64,000 nt of DNA from Tethya wilhelma (taxonomy: Eukaryota; Porifera; Demospongiae; Tethyida; Tethyidae): the NCBI GenBank assembly GCA_964030475.1, contig CAXIPT010000001.1, positions 12,972,181 through 13,036,180 of the forward strand, given 5' to 3'. The translations under genes were made by a program, and so were the position numbers. The first letter of the stretch is position 1; every line of letters begins with the position of its first letter. Below the pieces are notes generated by a model. That model was not told the origin of the DNA. It worked only from the letters and a program-made list of their open reading frames with translations, and did not search any database. Below are positions 1 through 11,678 of this stretch, one piece after another.

Positions 1-71
1 TGTGCAAACACGTGTGCCTCCTCTCCCCCACACAGACACACACTTGAAACCATTGAACACAAAGCCTATAC

Positions 72-529
72 CTGTAGCTCCATAAGCAAACACAGTGCAG
101 TTGTACCCTCCAATGATGCTATCAATGATGTTCTTCTCAACCACAGCATACTGATACACCTCTCTCTGGGTGCTCTGAGGACCAAACGTCATGTCAAAGT
201 AGTACTTCTTTTCACGAGAACGATTTGCTCGCAAGATGTCATCAGTATCTTCAAAGGGGTCCATGAGAACAACCAACTGTGTAGTAATAAATATGGTAAT
301 ACCATGCCAGGTGGTGGCATTTGTTTTGCTTATTTTGAACTCACATTCTCATCCACTGTATGGGCAATTTGTCTGTTTCCATTCCTGTACTCTGCTTGGC
401 TCATGGGACGCACACGGAGAGCTACCTGCAGACAGTGCACAAAAGTACCCCCTCAAGGCATGTTATATAAATGTGGCAATGATCACTACTTACTGTCAAC
501 GGCTCCAGCTGCTGGGGTGGCGGCTTCAT
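72..529 (-). CDS. KIF19: Kinesin-8 (KIF19-like), first three coding exons, partial
   Basis: Microtubule motor of the kinesin-8 class, which walks on and shortens plus ends; vertebrate KIF19 controls cilium length. Coding exons on the minus strand are 529-494 (start codon at 529, MKPPPQQLEPLT), 425-345 (VALRVRPMSQAEYRNGNRQ...) and 276-72, all with GT..AG ends and two 68-bp introns in phase 0. Motor-domain landmarks are the beta-1 strand VALRVRP, the KIF19-type segment LVVLMDPFEDTDDILRANRS, and GYNCTVFAYGAT just before the P-loop, which must lie in the next exon beyond the window edge. The DPFEDTDDILRANRSREK stretch resembles KIF19 more than KIF18. Only about the first 107 residues are present. 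The gene diverges from PHF5A. Confidence 0.9.
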
Positions 530-845
530 GGCTGATTTACAGGTCTTGAAGAGAGATTGTGTATGCAGATGATTCCAAGTTCCATCAGGTGGTCTGAAAC
601 CTTTCTTTAGTTTTGACCGGTATAAACATCGAGCAGCAAGATATCTCAGTAACCATAGCAACACGAACGAGATCGATCAATAACCCCGCACAAGTTGACA
701 TATATTTATACGCGCGTATACGGACCGTTTACGGAGAAATAATTTTTAACTCTTTAGTCACCTAAATTAGTAGCGCAAAGCTAAGCTTTCACTGGCTTTC
801 AGTATTAAATCCTGATTTTACACAGCCCACACCCGGTACCCTGTC
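530..845. promoter_or_regulatory. Shared divergent promoter region between KIF19-like and PHF5A
   Basis: The start codons of the two flanking genes are 316 bp apart and point away from each other, so both promoters must lie here. I see no convincing TATA box. An alternating CG/TA tract lies near 700-725. The role is inferred from position only. Confidence 0.5.
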
Positions 846-1688
846 ATGGCCAAACATCATCCCGACTTGATTATGTGTAGAAAACAACCTGGAGTAGGTA
901 AGGAACCTAAGTAGCTAGACAGTAATCGTGATATAGTGTACATTACATACATTTTTCTGACATACTTTTTTTCTACAGCAATAGGAAGACTATGTGAAAA
1001 ATGTAAGTGATATATGGAGAGTAATGTCTACATGTATCATGATCCAGTGTTTAAATGTGGTTCTAATATCTATAGGTGACGGCAAATGTGTAGTGTGTGA
1101 TTCATATGTTCGTCCATGTACCCTGGTACGGATCTGCGATGAGTGTAACTATGGCTCTTATCAAGGAAGATGTACCATATGTGGGGGACCTGGTGTCTCA
1201 GATGCTTACTACTGTAAAGAATGTACTATCTGTGAGAAGGATGTAAGTTTGGCAACTTTGTGTAACATTAGAAAAAGGGAGTGATCCCTATTAAGATAAT
1301 CACACCTCAATCTGTAGCTGTAGAAGCTTATTCACATACGCTCCATTGTGTTGTGTAATAATAGCTTGGTAATGGAAGAACAATGTAAATGTTGACTCAG
1401 ACTTTAAGTATTGTGTTCGATATTTTGTGTTGCTGCGTTTTGGTACGCAGGTAGTTTTTGTGATTGAACACGATGCAACATCTTTCGTTAACTAGCCTTT
1501 AGCTGTAGAATACGAAAGTACCCTAGAGGGGAAAATAGCTTGAACTTTCAATTGATGAATCTAAACCTCTGTGCATTATGATTTGCTTTTTGATACAGCG
1601 TGATGGGTGCCCAAAGATTGTCAACTTGGGAAGCTCTAAAACAGATTTATTCTATGAGAGGAAGAAGTATGGCTTCAAGAAACGATAG
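846..1688 (+). CDS. PHF5A: PHD finger-like domain protein 5A (SF3b subunit SF3b14b)
   Basis: Zinc-knot subunit of the SF3b complex in the U2 snRNP; it helps recognise the intron branch site. Four exons join exactly: 846-897 ([17 protein letters not shown]), 979-1002 (AIGRLCEK), 1076-1242 and 1599-1688. The result is 110 residues, the usual length of this very conserved family. Exon 3 holds the CxxC pairs ([43 protein letters not shown]). Exon 4 ends with the conserved [18 protein letters not shown]. Introns 1 and 2 are 81 and 73 bp, and intron 3 is 356 bp. Identification is certain from the near-identity to animal PHF5A. Stray copies of its exons occur at 7521-7751, 11679-11845 and 12756-12922. 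Confidence 0.98.
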
Positions 1689-1924
1689 TTATAATAGGAC
1701 ATCACTGTGAAATGTCATATCCAGAGTCACTCACAAATTTTTTTTCTCTCCTGTTCTTGATGATACCACTTAATTAAGTCCACGTATTATGAATTATGAT
1801 ATAATATTTTATTATATCACTTAAGTATGTCAAGCATTTTGATTATACAGGAAGTAGCATAGACATCTAATAATAATAACCCATTATTTACTGTTTCTTT
1901 AAATGCACTCCTATTTCATGAATG

Positions 1925-2265
1925 TATACAGCTCAGCAGAGTTGCATCCAAGCTGCTAATGGAGACCTTCCTGGGTTTTTCAGTAGATGTTGTACGGAAG
2001 ATGATGATGTTAGGATAACTCCAGGGGCGTAGGAAGCGGGGGGGCAAGGGAGGCTCGAGCCCCCCTTGTCACAAATCAGTGTGGGCTGAGCCCCCCTTGT
2101 AAATGTTACAAATATTTTGGTAAAGATCGTCTTAGCTCGAGTGCCAAATACAAATTTACAGCTAAGTTGCAAGAGTATAGTATCATGGTGGGACAGAATG
2201 CATTTACATCAGTGACTCTGACTAGTAGGTTGATCACCAGCAATGAATGAGCAGATCTGGGAAGA
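1925..2265 (+). pseudogene. Decayed receptor A/B ectodomain exon, split by a GC-rich MITE
   Basis: From about 1930 the DNA matches the start of the big ectodomain exon of receptors A and B (a cag acceptor, then a read of the AQ-SC-QAANGDLPGF type). From about 2184 it matches the middle part (MVGQNAFTSVTL...). The stretch between is replaced by an element starting near 2030 (caggggcgtaggaagcggg) with two copies of a 'gagcccccctt'-type tract. Several frame breaks exclude a functional exon. It lies upstream of intact receptor A in the same orientation, so it is probably a dead tandem paralogue. Confidence 0.7.
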
Positions 2266-3003
2266 GCCAGAACGGCAGTGAGTAGGCTTGCTGTAGCTCG
2301 AATGGAGCAACTGTGGATGCTTTTCAGATGAAAAGCAGCCGTGCACAGCTGTCCAGTAGCAGTTAGGAGCTCAAAAGAGCTACTAAGTTAGCTTGGACCA
2401 TTGGCCACTAGCCAGCAGTACCAGGCAGACCAAAGAAGCTTGTTCTAGAAGCAGATAGATCTAGCACAGAGCAGTAAGGAACAAAATCCAGTGTAGAAGC
2501 AGCCTGGTACATCTGGCAGGCAAGCAGCCTTGCTTGTGGACAAGCATCTGGTGTAGATATCGACAACAGGTACAGCTAGTAAAACCAGCTTTTGTCTAGG
2601 AAAGCATTCGGTAGGCCTGTAACTAGGCAAGCATATCATCCAGTGTGAAAGTAGTACAAAAAAGCAACCAGTATAGCTCAGTTATAGCCATGCAGTGACA
2701 AGTGCTGTATTCTGCTTACATTACACCTATTCACTAAAACCCATCAACAGTGATATATACAACATATGTATATACAACAAGTCAGTTATAGCATGCCCAT
2801 ACTATAACTATAACATATTATTATAGGGAGAGAGGAAGAGCTAGCTAGAGTCTTTGTTGCATCCGGATCGTAGTTGTGGGTGTAACTTGTGGCTTGTGGC
2901 TAAATCTTACTTCCTTTTGTAGTATTCCATAAAATGCCCCCGCATTGCTACCCACGTAAAATCATTGATAGTATAACAGGGCTATTATCTATGGTAAAAT
3001 GAA
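2266..3003. other. Intergenic stretch before receptor A
   Basis: AT-rich sequence with no reading frame, RNA gene or repeat that I can support. It should contain the receptor A promoter. Confidence 0.4.
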
Positions 3004-5070
3004 ATGGAGTTTCTGATAATATGGTATGCATCTCTCCTTGGCCTTCTTATCACTGTGAAAGGTTAGCTTGCATGAATGCATGATATATAATTTATAATTT
3101 CATACAGTGCAAAATTATGTTGAGTTGAATAATAATAATAACCTATGCAATTTATTACTATGCATAATCAACAGCATGGCGTGAAAGAGCTATCAACTTA
3201 ATTCTGTTATTGATAAGAACTATATGTATAAGCCTTAGCTACAAGTGATTTATTGTTTATTACAGCTCAGAGTTGCTTCCAAGCTGTTGGAAATAATGGA
3301 GATCTTCCTGAGTTTAGAAGACGCAGTGGCAGTGCTGATAATGTTAGAATATTTCACAGACACCAAGCTATTATTGCTAGCTACCGCTTTCAGTGTTGTG
3401 GCAACGTCACTGCATGGGGAGCTGAAGTCGAAGATGCTCATGACAACAGATACGACATCGCTTTCCAAGTTTGGAGACCATCTCCAAGAGTAGAGATTGA
3501 TGGTTGCTACAGCATGATTGGACAAAATACATTTACAAGAGTTAGCCTCGAGGACAGCTTGATAAGGGAGACCCCAGCAGTGAATGATCGGATCTCATTT
3601 CAACCTAATGATGTTGTGGGGTTCTACTTTTATTCCAATATCAATCCAGAAGAAGATGGGGTGGTTTTGGACAGAACCTATGACACTGAGGCTGTGTGGC
3701 ATGGAATTATTGGTGATGAAGTAGCTAGTGATCCTTCATGTCCGATCCCTGTGGGAACTCAACCTGACAGACTATTACGTACTTCAACAAATCTAGCTCC
3801 AGTGATCTCTCTATCGTATAGTAAGTTTATTTATCATTGAAGTTCATAATTTTTATGTGCAATCGATCAATGCATCTGTTATCAAACTATTTTTGTATAC
3901 ACTCTTGCACAGCATCTTTTGATTGTCCTCTCATGACTTCAACTGCTCAATATTCTCCTGCTTCCTCTGTGTCTGTGGTGGCTTCTCCTACCCTCTCCCC
4001 CAGTCCTACACCACCCCGTGCAATATCTCTTCTTCCACTCCAACCCACATCATCATCAATGACTGCAATTTCCCCTAGTATCACACAAACTCCTGAAATT
4101 ATTGAAGATTCCCTCAGTCCCACACAAACTCTTTCAATGATTGAAATGCCTCTAAATCCAACACAAGCTTCTACATTTATTGATGTGTCACCAATTCCTA
4201 CTTTGAGTGTTACATCAATGGCTCGCCTGATGATGAGAGGAAATGAACTTTCTATGCTGTCTACAACTTTGAGCTCCAGCACTCTCAGTGTTGATCAAAC
4301 TATCTCAAACTCCCCTCCAATTGTGCCTGACCAGCCTATCAGTATTGGTCTCATCATTGGTGTTGTCATGATACCTGTCAGCCTATTGACAATTCTTATT
4401 GTCATTATCATTGCTTTTGGATGTTTCGTGATTAAAGATTCAAGAAAAAGTGAGTAATTGAAGACTCAATTTTTTGCTTCTAGTACATGATATGAAAATT
4501 TATTATTTTACTATAAATATTAATATTAGCTGCATACACTGATAACTCAATCCATATGTACTGAACTCATGTGTACAATAACATTATATAGCTGATTTAA
4601 TCATTACAGCCGATCATTATGAAAGAAAACAAATAAAAAAAGAAGCCTATAAACATAGGGGCCATAGGGCATCTCCTGTGTCTCCTTGTATGACTTGTAC
4701 AGGTGTGGAAGGTAAGTATGCCTTGTGCAGTCTTAGTATAGATGGTATACATTTGATAAAGAGATGATGTGGATGCCAGTCAGTAAATAATTTCTAGTTT
4801 CTCACTGTACAATATATATTGTATGCAACATTGTCTCTCTTAAATTTATTAATTATGTGCACACATTATAAAGGTAGGATGGAATATGATGAAGTGGATT
4901 GCTTCCAAATGCCTGATGTACTGGAGGCACAGAGTCCCAAGTATGATAACACCTTGGTCACAACTCATTCAAATGAGGAGTATGTTAATGCTATGCCAAT
5001 TGAAATGAAAATGAACAAAAATCAAGCATATGGACATAATTATGTCTCATGCCAAAGTGGACAAAAATAA
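3004..5070 (+). CDS. Receptor A: single-pass type I membrane protein with tyrosine-rich tail
   Basis: Five exons (3004-3061, 3266-3820, 3913-4449, 4610-4711, 4874-5070) join to 482 residues. Residues 1-19 are a signal peptide (MEFLIIWYASLLGLLITVK). Residues 20-204 are an ectodomain with the core HRHQAIIASYRFQCCGNVTA and conserved cysteines, a module I know from sponge receptors but cannot name. Next comes a stalk rich in Ser, Thr and Pro (probably O-glycosylated), a TM helix near 348-376 (GLIIGVVMIPVSLLTILIVI) and a tail of about 105 residues. The tail has tyrosines in MEYDEV, PKYDNT, EEYVNAM and NQAYGHNYV; YVNA fits a Grb2-type SH2 site (Y-x-N). Paralogue of receptor B, 5.4 kb downstream. 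The ligand is unknown. Confidence 0.85.
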
Positions 5071-6084
5071 TTATTTTCACTAACAGAACATTCATGTAAA
5101 TACTAATGTTATCAATGCTTGTGTGCCTGAGCTAGATGTGATGATATTGCTTACCATAATTTATTAAGTCTTGACAAAATTAATCATGATCTTTAAATGT
5201 GTATAGCATAATGATAGTATGAAATTTATAACATGGTACAGTCATGGTGTTATAATCTATTTTACTCTCAAAATATATACTTAAAAAATTTTAATGAATT
5301 TACACGTGCATGCGTCGGCATTTTGACAATTAAATTTTTCTAAACTTGTAGAATGTCGGATACCTTCACACATACATACTATGGTACACACAGACACATG
5401 TTTGTTCACTCCGGCCAGTGTTGTGTGTTGACTCAAACTCACAATACCGATACTGCCAGGGACGCTTGGGAGTATAGTCATAACAAAGATAACATCTAAA
5501 GAAAATGGTATTTTAAAAAAGGGTATGTTTGTTGTAATTTATTTTGTGGCCAAACCCATTTGCCATAATCATATACTGCAATTCAAGATAATTTTATGTC
5601 TATATAATATTTTGCTTGTAATTGCATTTGTGGGTAAAGTGATGTTATTCCAAAGAAGTTTATACTCTTTGTAATTCAGCTGTGTATATAAATATTTGCT
5701 GTTTCCCAGTGCTGTGACCACAAATTTAATTAGAAGGTTAATACTACCTGGCACCCATCAATCTAGCTAGTATTGTTCCTGCCATGCTGAAAGACTGTTC
5801 ATGATCAGTCTGTTGCGTGATAGCTATGCCCTATACATCAAATTATAGTGGAGTGGCTTAGTAAAGTGTCTAAAGGATTGTTAATGGAGCAGCTGCTGGC
5901 GGTTTGGTTCACATTTTTCAGTCTGGCCTCTCTAGCTGGCAACTAGTGAACATTGCATCTGCTTTAAGGCATGATTGCTGAACTGTAAATAAATTAATAA
6001 TCATTAATTTTGCTAGACAAGAAGTGTGATTGTACACAAACTATGGAGATTATATTAATTTTTTTATCATTTTTTGATCAACTT

Positions 6085-6245
6085 GGTGAAGATGATGATG
6101 TTAGAAGAACCAATCAGCACCAATTAAGCTATTATGGCTAGCTACCAGTTTTACCAGTTTTACTAGCTACCAGTTTTGGTGTTGTGGTAATGTCATGAAT
6201 GAGGAGCTGAAGTGGCTCCAGATTGTGGACCAGATTAGAATCTCT
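6085..6245 (+). pseudogene. Degenerate fragment of the receptor A/B ectodomain exon
   Basis: Matches the HQAIIASYQFQCCGNV coding stretch of receptors A and B (gctagctaccagttttggtg...). A local 'ttttaccag' expansion and frame breaks are present, and no flanking splice sites. It is the second relic of the family between the two intact genes. Confidence 0.6.
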
Positions 6246-6295
6246 ACAGTATCAACATAATTACAAGTATAGTAAAAATTTCATAAAAATTAGTG

Positions 6296-6690
6296 GTGTA
6301 GGAATGGGCAGTGCTGTAAAAAGTAAGGAAACAAGGCATGCATGTCGCAATTTCGGCACATGACTACTTCATTTTCGTTTTCGATTCCTCATGCATCCAG
6401 TCATATAAAATAAATACTGATATGGTTCAAACAATGCTGTACATGCCCATTGATATTATTATAATAATGGCTTGATGTCATAGATTGTGCAAGCCAATCA
6501 CAGAATATGTTGGCTATATAGCTAAGTTAGATAAAGTACATAAGCAGGCAACCTACGAAATGTTAATTGTTTTTGTTATAAACCCTCAAAACTGCAAGAC
6601 TTGGACATAAAAATGAAGTAGTCATGTGCCGAAATTGCGACATGCATGCCTTGTTTCCTTACTTTTTACAGCACTGCCCATTCCTACACC
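6296..6690. mobile_element. MITE, family M1 (about 85-bp terminal inverted repeats)
   Basis: The left arm (ggtgtaggaatgggcagtgc...gactacttcatttt) is repeated inverted at the right end (aaaatgaagtagtcatgtgc...cccattcctacacc), around roughly 220 bp with no coding potential. The same arms occur at 12985, 14220, 22910, 26383, 27407 and their duplicates. Non-autonomous DNA transposon; the superfamily is not evident. It ends directly at an assembly gap base (6691). Confidence 0.85.
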
Positions 6691-6714
6691 NAACCACTTA
6701 ATCCATTATTATGG

Positions 6715-7045
6715 TGGCCGAGAAGTGCAAACCCGACGTCGAATGCGCCGATGTATCGCCGACAGAGCGCCGATAGAGCGCCGACAATGCGCCGACGTAT
6801 CGCCGACATTGCGCCGACGTATCGCCGACAATGCGCCGATGTATCGCCCATAGAGCGCTGACCTATCGTCTAAAGTGCAAACACGATGTCGGGGTCATAT
6901 GGCCCCCGACAATGCGCCGATAGAGCGCCGACAATGCATCGACGTATCGCCGACATTGCGCCGACGTATCGCCGATAAAACGCCGACGTGTCGCCGACGC
7001 ACTGTGCCGACCCATTGCTGACGCATCGTCGACTAAGCGCCAGCG
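6715..7045. repeat. GC-rich degenerate tandem array of 11-bp units (cgccgacNNNN)
   Basis: Units alternate mainly between cgccgacaatg, cgccgacattg and cgccgacgtat, giving a 22-bp higher-order period, with variants such as cgccgatagag. The array is split near 6880-6906 by the quasi-palindrome tcggggtcatatggcccccga. Base composition is unlike the AT-rich flanks. The frames read as repeated RRIADIAP/ADVSP-type peptides, but nothing suggests a gene. Confidence 0.85.
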
Positions 7046-7066
7046 CGCGATGGAGCTAGCCTCGTT

Positions 7067-7149
7067 CCCAGGCTCTCCTCCTCCTATACTATTAAGAGGG
7101 CGGAGAAAAGAAAGGGGGAGGGGAGAGGAGAAGGAGGAGGAGAGCCTGG
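7067..7149. repeat. Purine/pyrimidine inverted repeat
   Basis: ccaggctctcctcctcc on the left pairs with ggaggaggagagcctgg on the right around a purine-rich loop of about 45 bases. It could be the end or whole of a small foldback element. Confidence 0.7.
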
Positions 7150-7520
7150 TCGCGAATAGTCACGTGCGTGTTCTTTCCTGTTCGTGGTTTCCAATTAGTG
7201 GTCAGAGGACTCTTTGATCTAGCTAGCGTAGCGCTCTGAGTGGCTTTGAGTCAAGTAAAACTGTTGTTTTCTCCACTGTTGTTTCAGTTTTAATCACAAA
7301 GAGTGACACACAACCATCCAAATTTTTCTACCCAGCAAAACGGAAACACGGTAAAATCATGATAAAATTCTCAGTACTCCACGTACCGTTCTAGTGTAAA
7401 ATGGCTGGTTATATCAAATCTGTGGATAGCGAAGACTCTTTAGAATAGCCAAAGGGTTGATATGGGCTGATTTCTGTGAATAACTGACAGCAATAGAAGC
7501 TTGTTGAATCGTTCAGAGCN

Positions 7521-7751
7521 TTTCGTTAACTAGCCTTTAGCTGTAGAATACGAAAGTACCCTAGAGGGGAAAATAGCTTGAACTTTCAATTGATGAATCT
7601 AAACCTCTGTGCATTATGATTTGCTTTTTGATACAGCGTGATGGGTGCCCAAAGATTGTCAACTTGGGAAGCTCTAAAACAGATTTATTCTATGAGAGGA
7701 AGAAGTATGGCTTCAAGAAACGATAGTTATAATAGGACATCACTGTGAAAT
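7521..7751 (+). pseudogene. Identical copy of PHF5A intron 3 end, exon 4 and 3' flank
   Basis: These 231 bp match 1483-1713 with no difference that I can find, including the exon-4 acceptor, coding sequence and stop codon. The copy starts immediately after an 'n' at 7520. Exons 1-3 do not precede it, so it cannot express PHF5A. Perfect identity with an edge at an assembly gap points to an assembly artefact or a very recent copy. Confidence 0.85.
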
Positions 7752-8386
7752 ACCATGACCCGTGTTGATCACTAATGTTCTTAATAATGATTTATGCTAT
7801 TACTTGAGTATATACAGTCGACTAATATGCAACTCGACTCATTCTGCTCTAGATCTGGCCAAGAGAGACTGACTTCATAAGACATGCATGCCGCACGATC
7901 TCCACGATGCCCCAAATCACTCCAAAATGCCAGTAGATGCTGCGCTCCATTCACATTGAGTCCTTCTTTTGACACCCTACTACTATATGCTTTACTTGGG
8001 ACACTTTTTTATTAATAAGTCGAACAAACCAAACTTCAAAGGTGAACCACTTAATCCATTAAAGATCAGAGTGCTGACCACTTCAAAATCCACTATGGGA
8101 TATATCCGGTGCCGACATGCCAACAACGAATAATTCATGGCCCAGAATGATGACGTTTTGGAGAAATATTAATTTTACCATAATATTACTAAGGTAATAA
8201 ATTAATAGTCAGACACTGTTTTCGAGGTTTCTACGTGATTTAGACCCAATGAAATTTGAGGTTTGTATATATATATATAGTGGGTATATACAGTATGCAT
8301 GCAGGAAGTGGTTAATAAATAACCCTTCATTTCTTGCTTCCTTTTACCAAATCATACATGGGTATGAAGGTATATATTGGAAAACT
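7752..8386. other. Intergenic stretch before receptor B
   Basis: AT-rich with no supported gene. A 16-bp word (accacttaatccatta) at 8045 also follows the 'n' at 6691. The receptor B promoter is expected here. Confidence 0.4.
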
Positions 8387-10607
8387 ATGGAGTCACTGAT
8401 TTGGTACGCATCTCTTCTTGCTCTTCTGGTTACTGTGAAAGGTTAGATTGCATGAGTGATAAATGATTAGTGATTGTTGCATGTAGTCTCGCTAGCCAGA
8501 CTCTCCGGAGCTCCGCAAGGATGCACATATACGTAGTGAGAATTGGCTAGTTGTCAAAATATCACTAAACTTGGCATAATATATATATATATATATATAT
8601 AGCAGTTATTTTAATAATCAGCTGGGCACCAAAAACTCAGTATATTAAAATAATTATGACACACAGACTTCCTGTGTATGGCAAGTACTTCACTGAGTTT
8701 AATTTCATACACCACACACTTTTTGTTTTCCTGTGCAGCTCAAATTTGTCTCCGAGCTGCTGTGACTAATGGTGACCTTCCTGTGTTTCGTAGACCATTT
8801 GACCATGATGAAAGAATAACTCACAGACACCAAGCTATTATTGCTAGCTACCAGTTTCAGTGTTGTGGTAATGTCACTGAGTGGGGAGCTAGTGTAGAAC
8901 AAGGTGGTGGTGGAGATAATCGTCTATATGATATCAACTTCCAAGTGTGGAGGCCATCATCAACAGTGGAGACTGATGGATGCTACAGTATGGTGGGACA
9001 AAATGCATTTACATCAGTGACACTCGTTGATAGGTTGATTAGAGAGACTCCAGCAATGAATGACCAGATCTCATTTCAGCCTGGAGATGTGGTTGGGTTC
9101 TTTATCCACTCCAATCATGATAACCCAGAAGGTCGTGGAGTGGTTTTGGATCAAACGTATGACACTGAGGCTGTGTGGTATGGAAGTCTTGGTGATAGTG
9201 TAGTTGGTCAACCTTCCTGTCCGTTCCCTGTTGGAACTCAGGCTAACAGATTCCTACGTACCTCCACAAATCAAGCTCCAATAATCTCAGTATCATATAG
9301 TAAGTGTACTCCCTACCACCATCATTACAAATAATTCAACACCCTCATGCAGCATCTTTTGATTGTCCTCTCACAACCTCCACTGTACAACCGACTATGG
9401 TGACCACCTCTTTTACCATTTCCCCTAGTCCTACACTGACCTCTGCAATAATTGAAATGTCCCCCAGCCCCACACCAACCCCTGCCCTTATTGGAGGTGG
9501 ACAGCCTCCAAGAACAGTCCAACCTGATCAGTCACCCAATGGCATGACAACTCTCCCAACTACTACCAGTGGTGACCTAACAACCTCTGAGTCCCCTCCT
9601 ATCCAACCTGCCTCTGTCAGTACTGTTCTTGTTATTGGAGGTGTCGTGGCAGGAATCAGTGTGCCTGTTTTTATTGTTGTTTTGGCCTTCATTGGATATT
9701 TCCTCAGAAAAGGTTGTAAAACTGGCACTAAAGGACCTAGTGCTCGGTATGGTGAGTGGTTGGTGTTACTCAATTGTTACTTGGAATATAGTTCACTATA
9801 CATTGATTTAGCATTCAATCATCTTGCCATTACTTTCTACTGAATAGAGGGAGACTTAACTTATACAAATGAAGCTTATATTACATCAACTTCAATTATG
9901 AACATGAGTGAAAACGAAGCATATGTAGAATCCACTGGCATGGTTTGTACAGCTAATGAAGGTAAGACTTAGTAATAAAATTTGATATTATTATAAGGGT
10001 ACACAATTATGTCCTGTGTGAGAAGATGAGGTCATGTAAGGATAATCTTAAAAGTTGCTTTGTGTATTGAAGAAGTAACATATGTATATGGGCTTAATTT
10101 ATACTTCTCCCGGTTTATGAAATGACACCACCAGTTGCAACTGATTACAAAAATTCTTTAAAAGGCTTGTATTCAACAAAAATTGATAAACGTACAACTA
10201 TAAAATTGCGAGAGCCAGAACCAGATTAGCCTAAAGTACTTGTAAACAATACTATAATAGGATATCATATAATTATACCACGGTATTCTCTTATAAAATT
10301 AATTTGTGTGTTGATTGAGAAATACAATGTGAATACCAATGTGCTTTAATGTTATCATTTGGAGTTTCTTAACATGGTTTAATTTGGCAAATACTCAATA
10401 GATGAGATGGTAGATGGCATCAGAATGCCTCAAACACTGGAGACAGCAAGTCAGGACTACAATTACATCGATGAAGACCTCTTCGTAGTGACTCGTCCAA
10501 ATGAGGCCTATAGTACATCAACTAGAAGCATTCAGATGAATGACAATGAGGCCTATGGTACATCAACTAGTACTGTGAATACCATCAATGAGGTGACCCA
10601 TAGTTAA
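8387..10607 (+). CDS. Receptor B: paralogue of receptor A with repeated N-E-A-Y tail motif
   Basis: Five exons (8387-8441, 8739-9299, 9353-9751, 9848-9961, 10402-10607) join to 444 residues with the same exon phases as receptor A. Residues 1-18 are a signal peptide (MESLIWYASLLALLVTVK). Residues 19-205 are the ectodomain (HRHQAIIASYQFQCCGNVTE, CYSMVGQNAFTSV). A P/S/T-rich stalk follows, then a TM helix near 297-322 (VLVIGGVVAGISVPVFIVVL). The tail carries TNEAYIT, ENEAYVE, PNEAYST and DNEAYGT plus QDYNYIDED. The regular Asn-Glu-Ala-Tyr spacing suggests phosphotyrosine docking (N-x-x-Y resembles PTB-binding logic), but this is inference. The ectodomain is far more conserved with A than the stalk is. 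Confidence 0.86.
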
Positions 10608-11060
10608 TTTTTATATTGCTATTAACATTATTCGACATAATATTGTGTTTTATTACGCGTGTTGCTTGTATGTTTGTTTGTTCACTTCATCGATAAATTA
10701 TAATATTTTACTTATAGTGTTATTTTATTAATAATTTATAAGAGTAGCTTACACTGTATAGTCCATGGCACTGCACTGAAGTGCTTCACAACAGAAATAT
10801 GTTAAAAATATTCAGTTGTTTCCATATCTAGTTACATGTCTTTGTTTGGATAATTTTTCTTCATCTCAATTGTCAGAATCTGCATGTTGCTGGATGGCTT
10901 TCGATAATAAATCACATGCAGTGTAACAATTTATATGCTATGTATGATCCAGTATACATGTCTGTTTTATGTAGAGATACTGCATGTATAATAAATATAT
11001 GAATGGATTTTTGTAAGTCACATGACCTCAATTTACAATTTAAAGCATGCATGGACTGAA
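10608..11060. other. 3' flank of receptor B
   Basis: AT-rich noncoding sequence. I see no supported feature beyond the expected 3' UTR. Confidence 0.35.
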
Positions 11061-11168
11061 GAATTGAATGATTGGATTTCATTCAACCTAATGATGTTGA
11101 CTTGACATGTTGTGGGCTTCTACTTTTATTCTAGTATCAATCCAGAAGAAGAGGGACACAGCCTTGAG
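11060..11168 (+). pseudogene. Third relic of the receptor A/B ectodomain exon
   Basis: A short stretch matches the receptor A coding sequence for the segment FQPNDVVGFYFYSNINPEE. It contains an inserted piece (gacttgacatgt) that breaks the frame. No splice sites are visible. It is more similar to receptor A than to B. Confidence 0.65.
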
Positions 11169-11678
11169 TTCTAATTGTTAAGTTAGTGGTAGGAGTAGTG
11201 CCTATTCATTGTACTCAGTTAGTGTACAGGCTATATTCAGCACCATGTCATGCAGTGATGTCACTGCATTGGTCTAAAGTTAAACTGCATGCACGTGCAC
11301 GGAGACAACTAAGAGTTGTGATGTACCATATGATTCATTTGGATGAGTTGCAGCAAAGCTGCTGCCAGTGATGTATAGAGTCGTACTCACAGCTGTCCTA
11401 CTCATCAACTGAACCATGATAAGCATCTTTTATGGTTTTGTTACTTTTGTATAATTATAGCTAGTAACTTCAAGTCAACCTCCATGTACTCACACTCACA
11501 GTGCACTAATTAAGTGCAGTTCCAAATAAAAATTGTTGATGCAGGTAACTAAGCAAAGTGTAAATAATTTCATGCTCACTAAATAAATCATCAATACATC
11601 AAAGACACATAGCTAATTAATAGTATAGTAATGAGATCAGTCTTATTCCACAATTATGAATGGTAAATTGATCTATAG

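Noticed and set aside
6626..6861. Frames with RRIADIAP-type peptide repeats
   Set aside because: Created by the 11-bp tandem array and crossing an unknown base at 6691; no flanking gene structure.
6715..7045. CRISPR array
   Set aside because: Units are 11 bp and contiguous with no unique spacers, and the organism is an animal.
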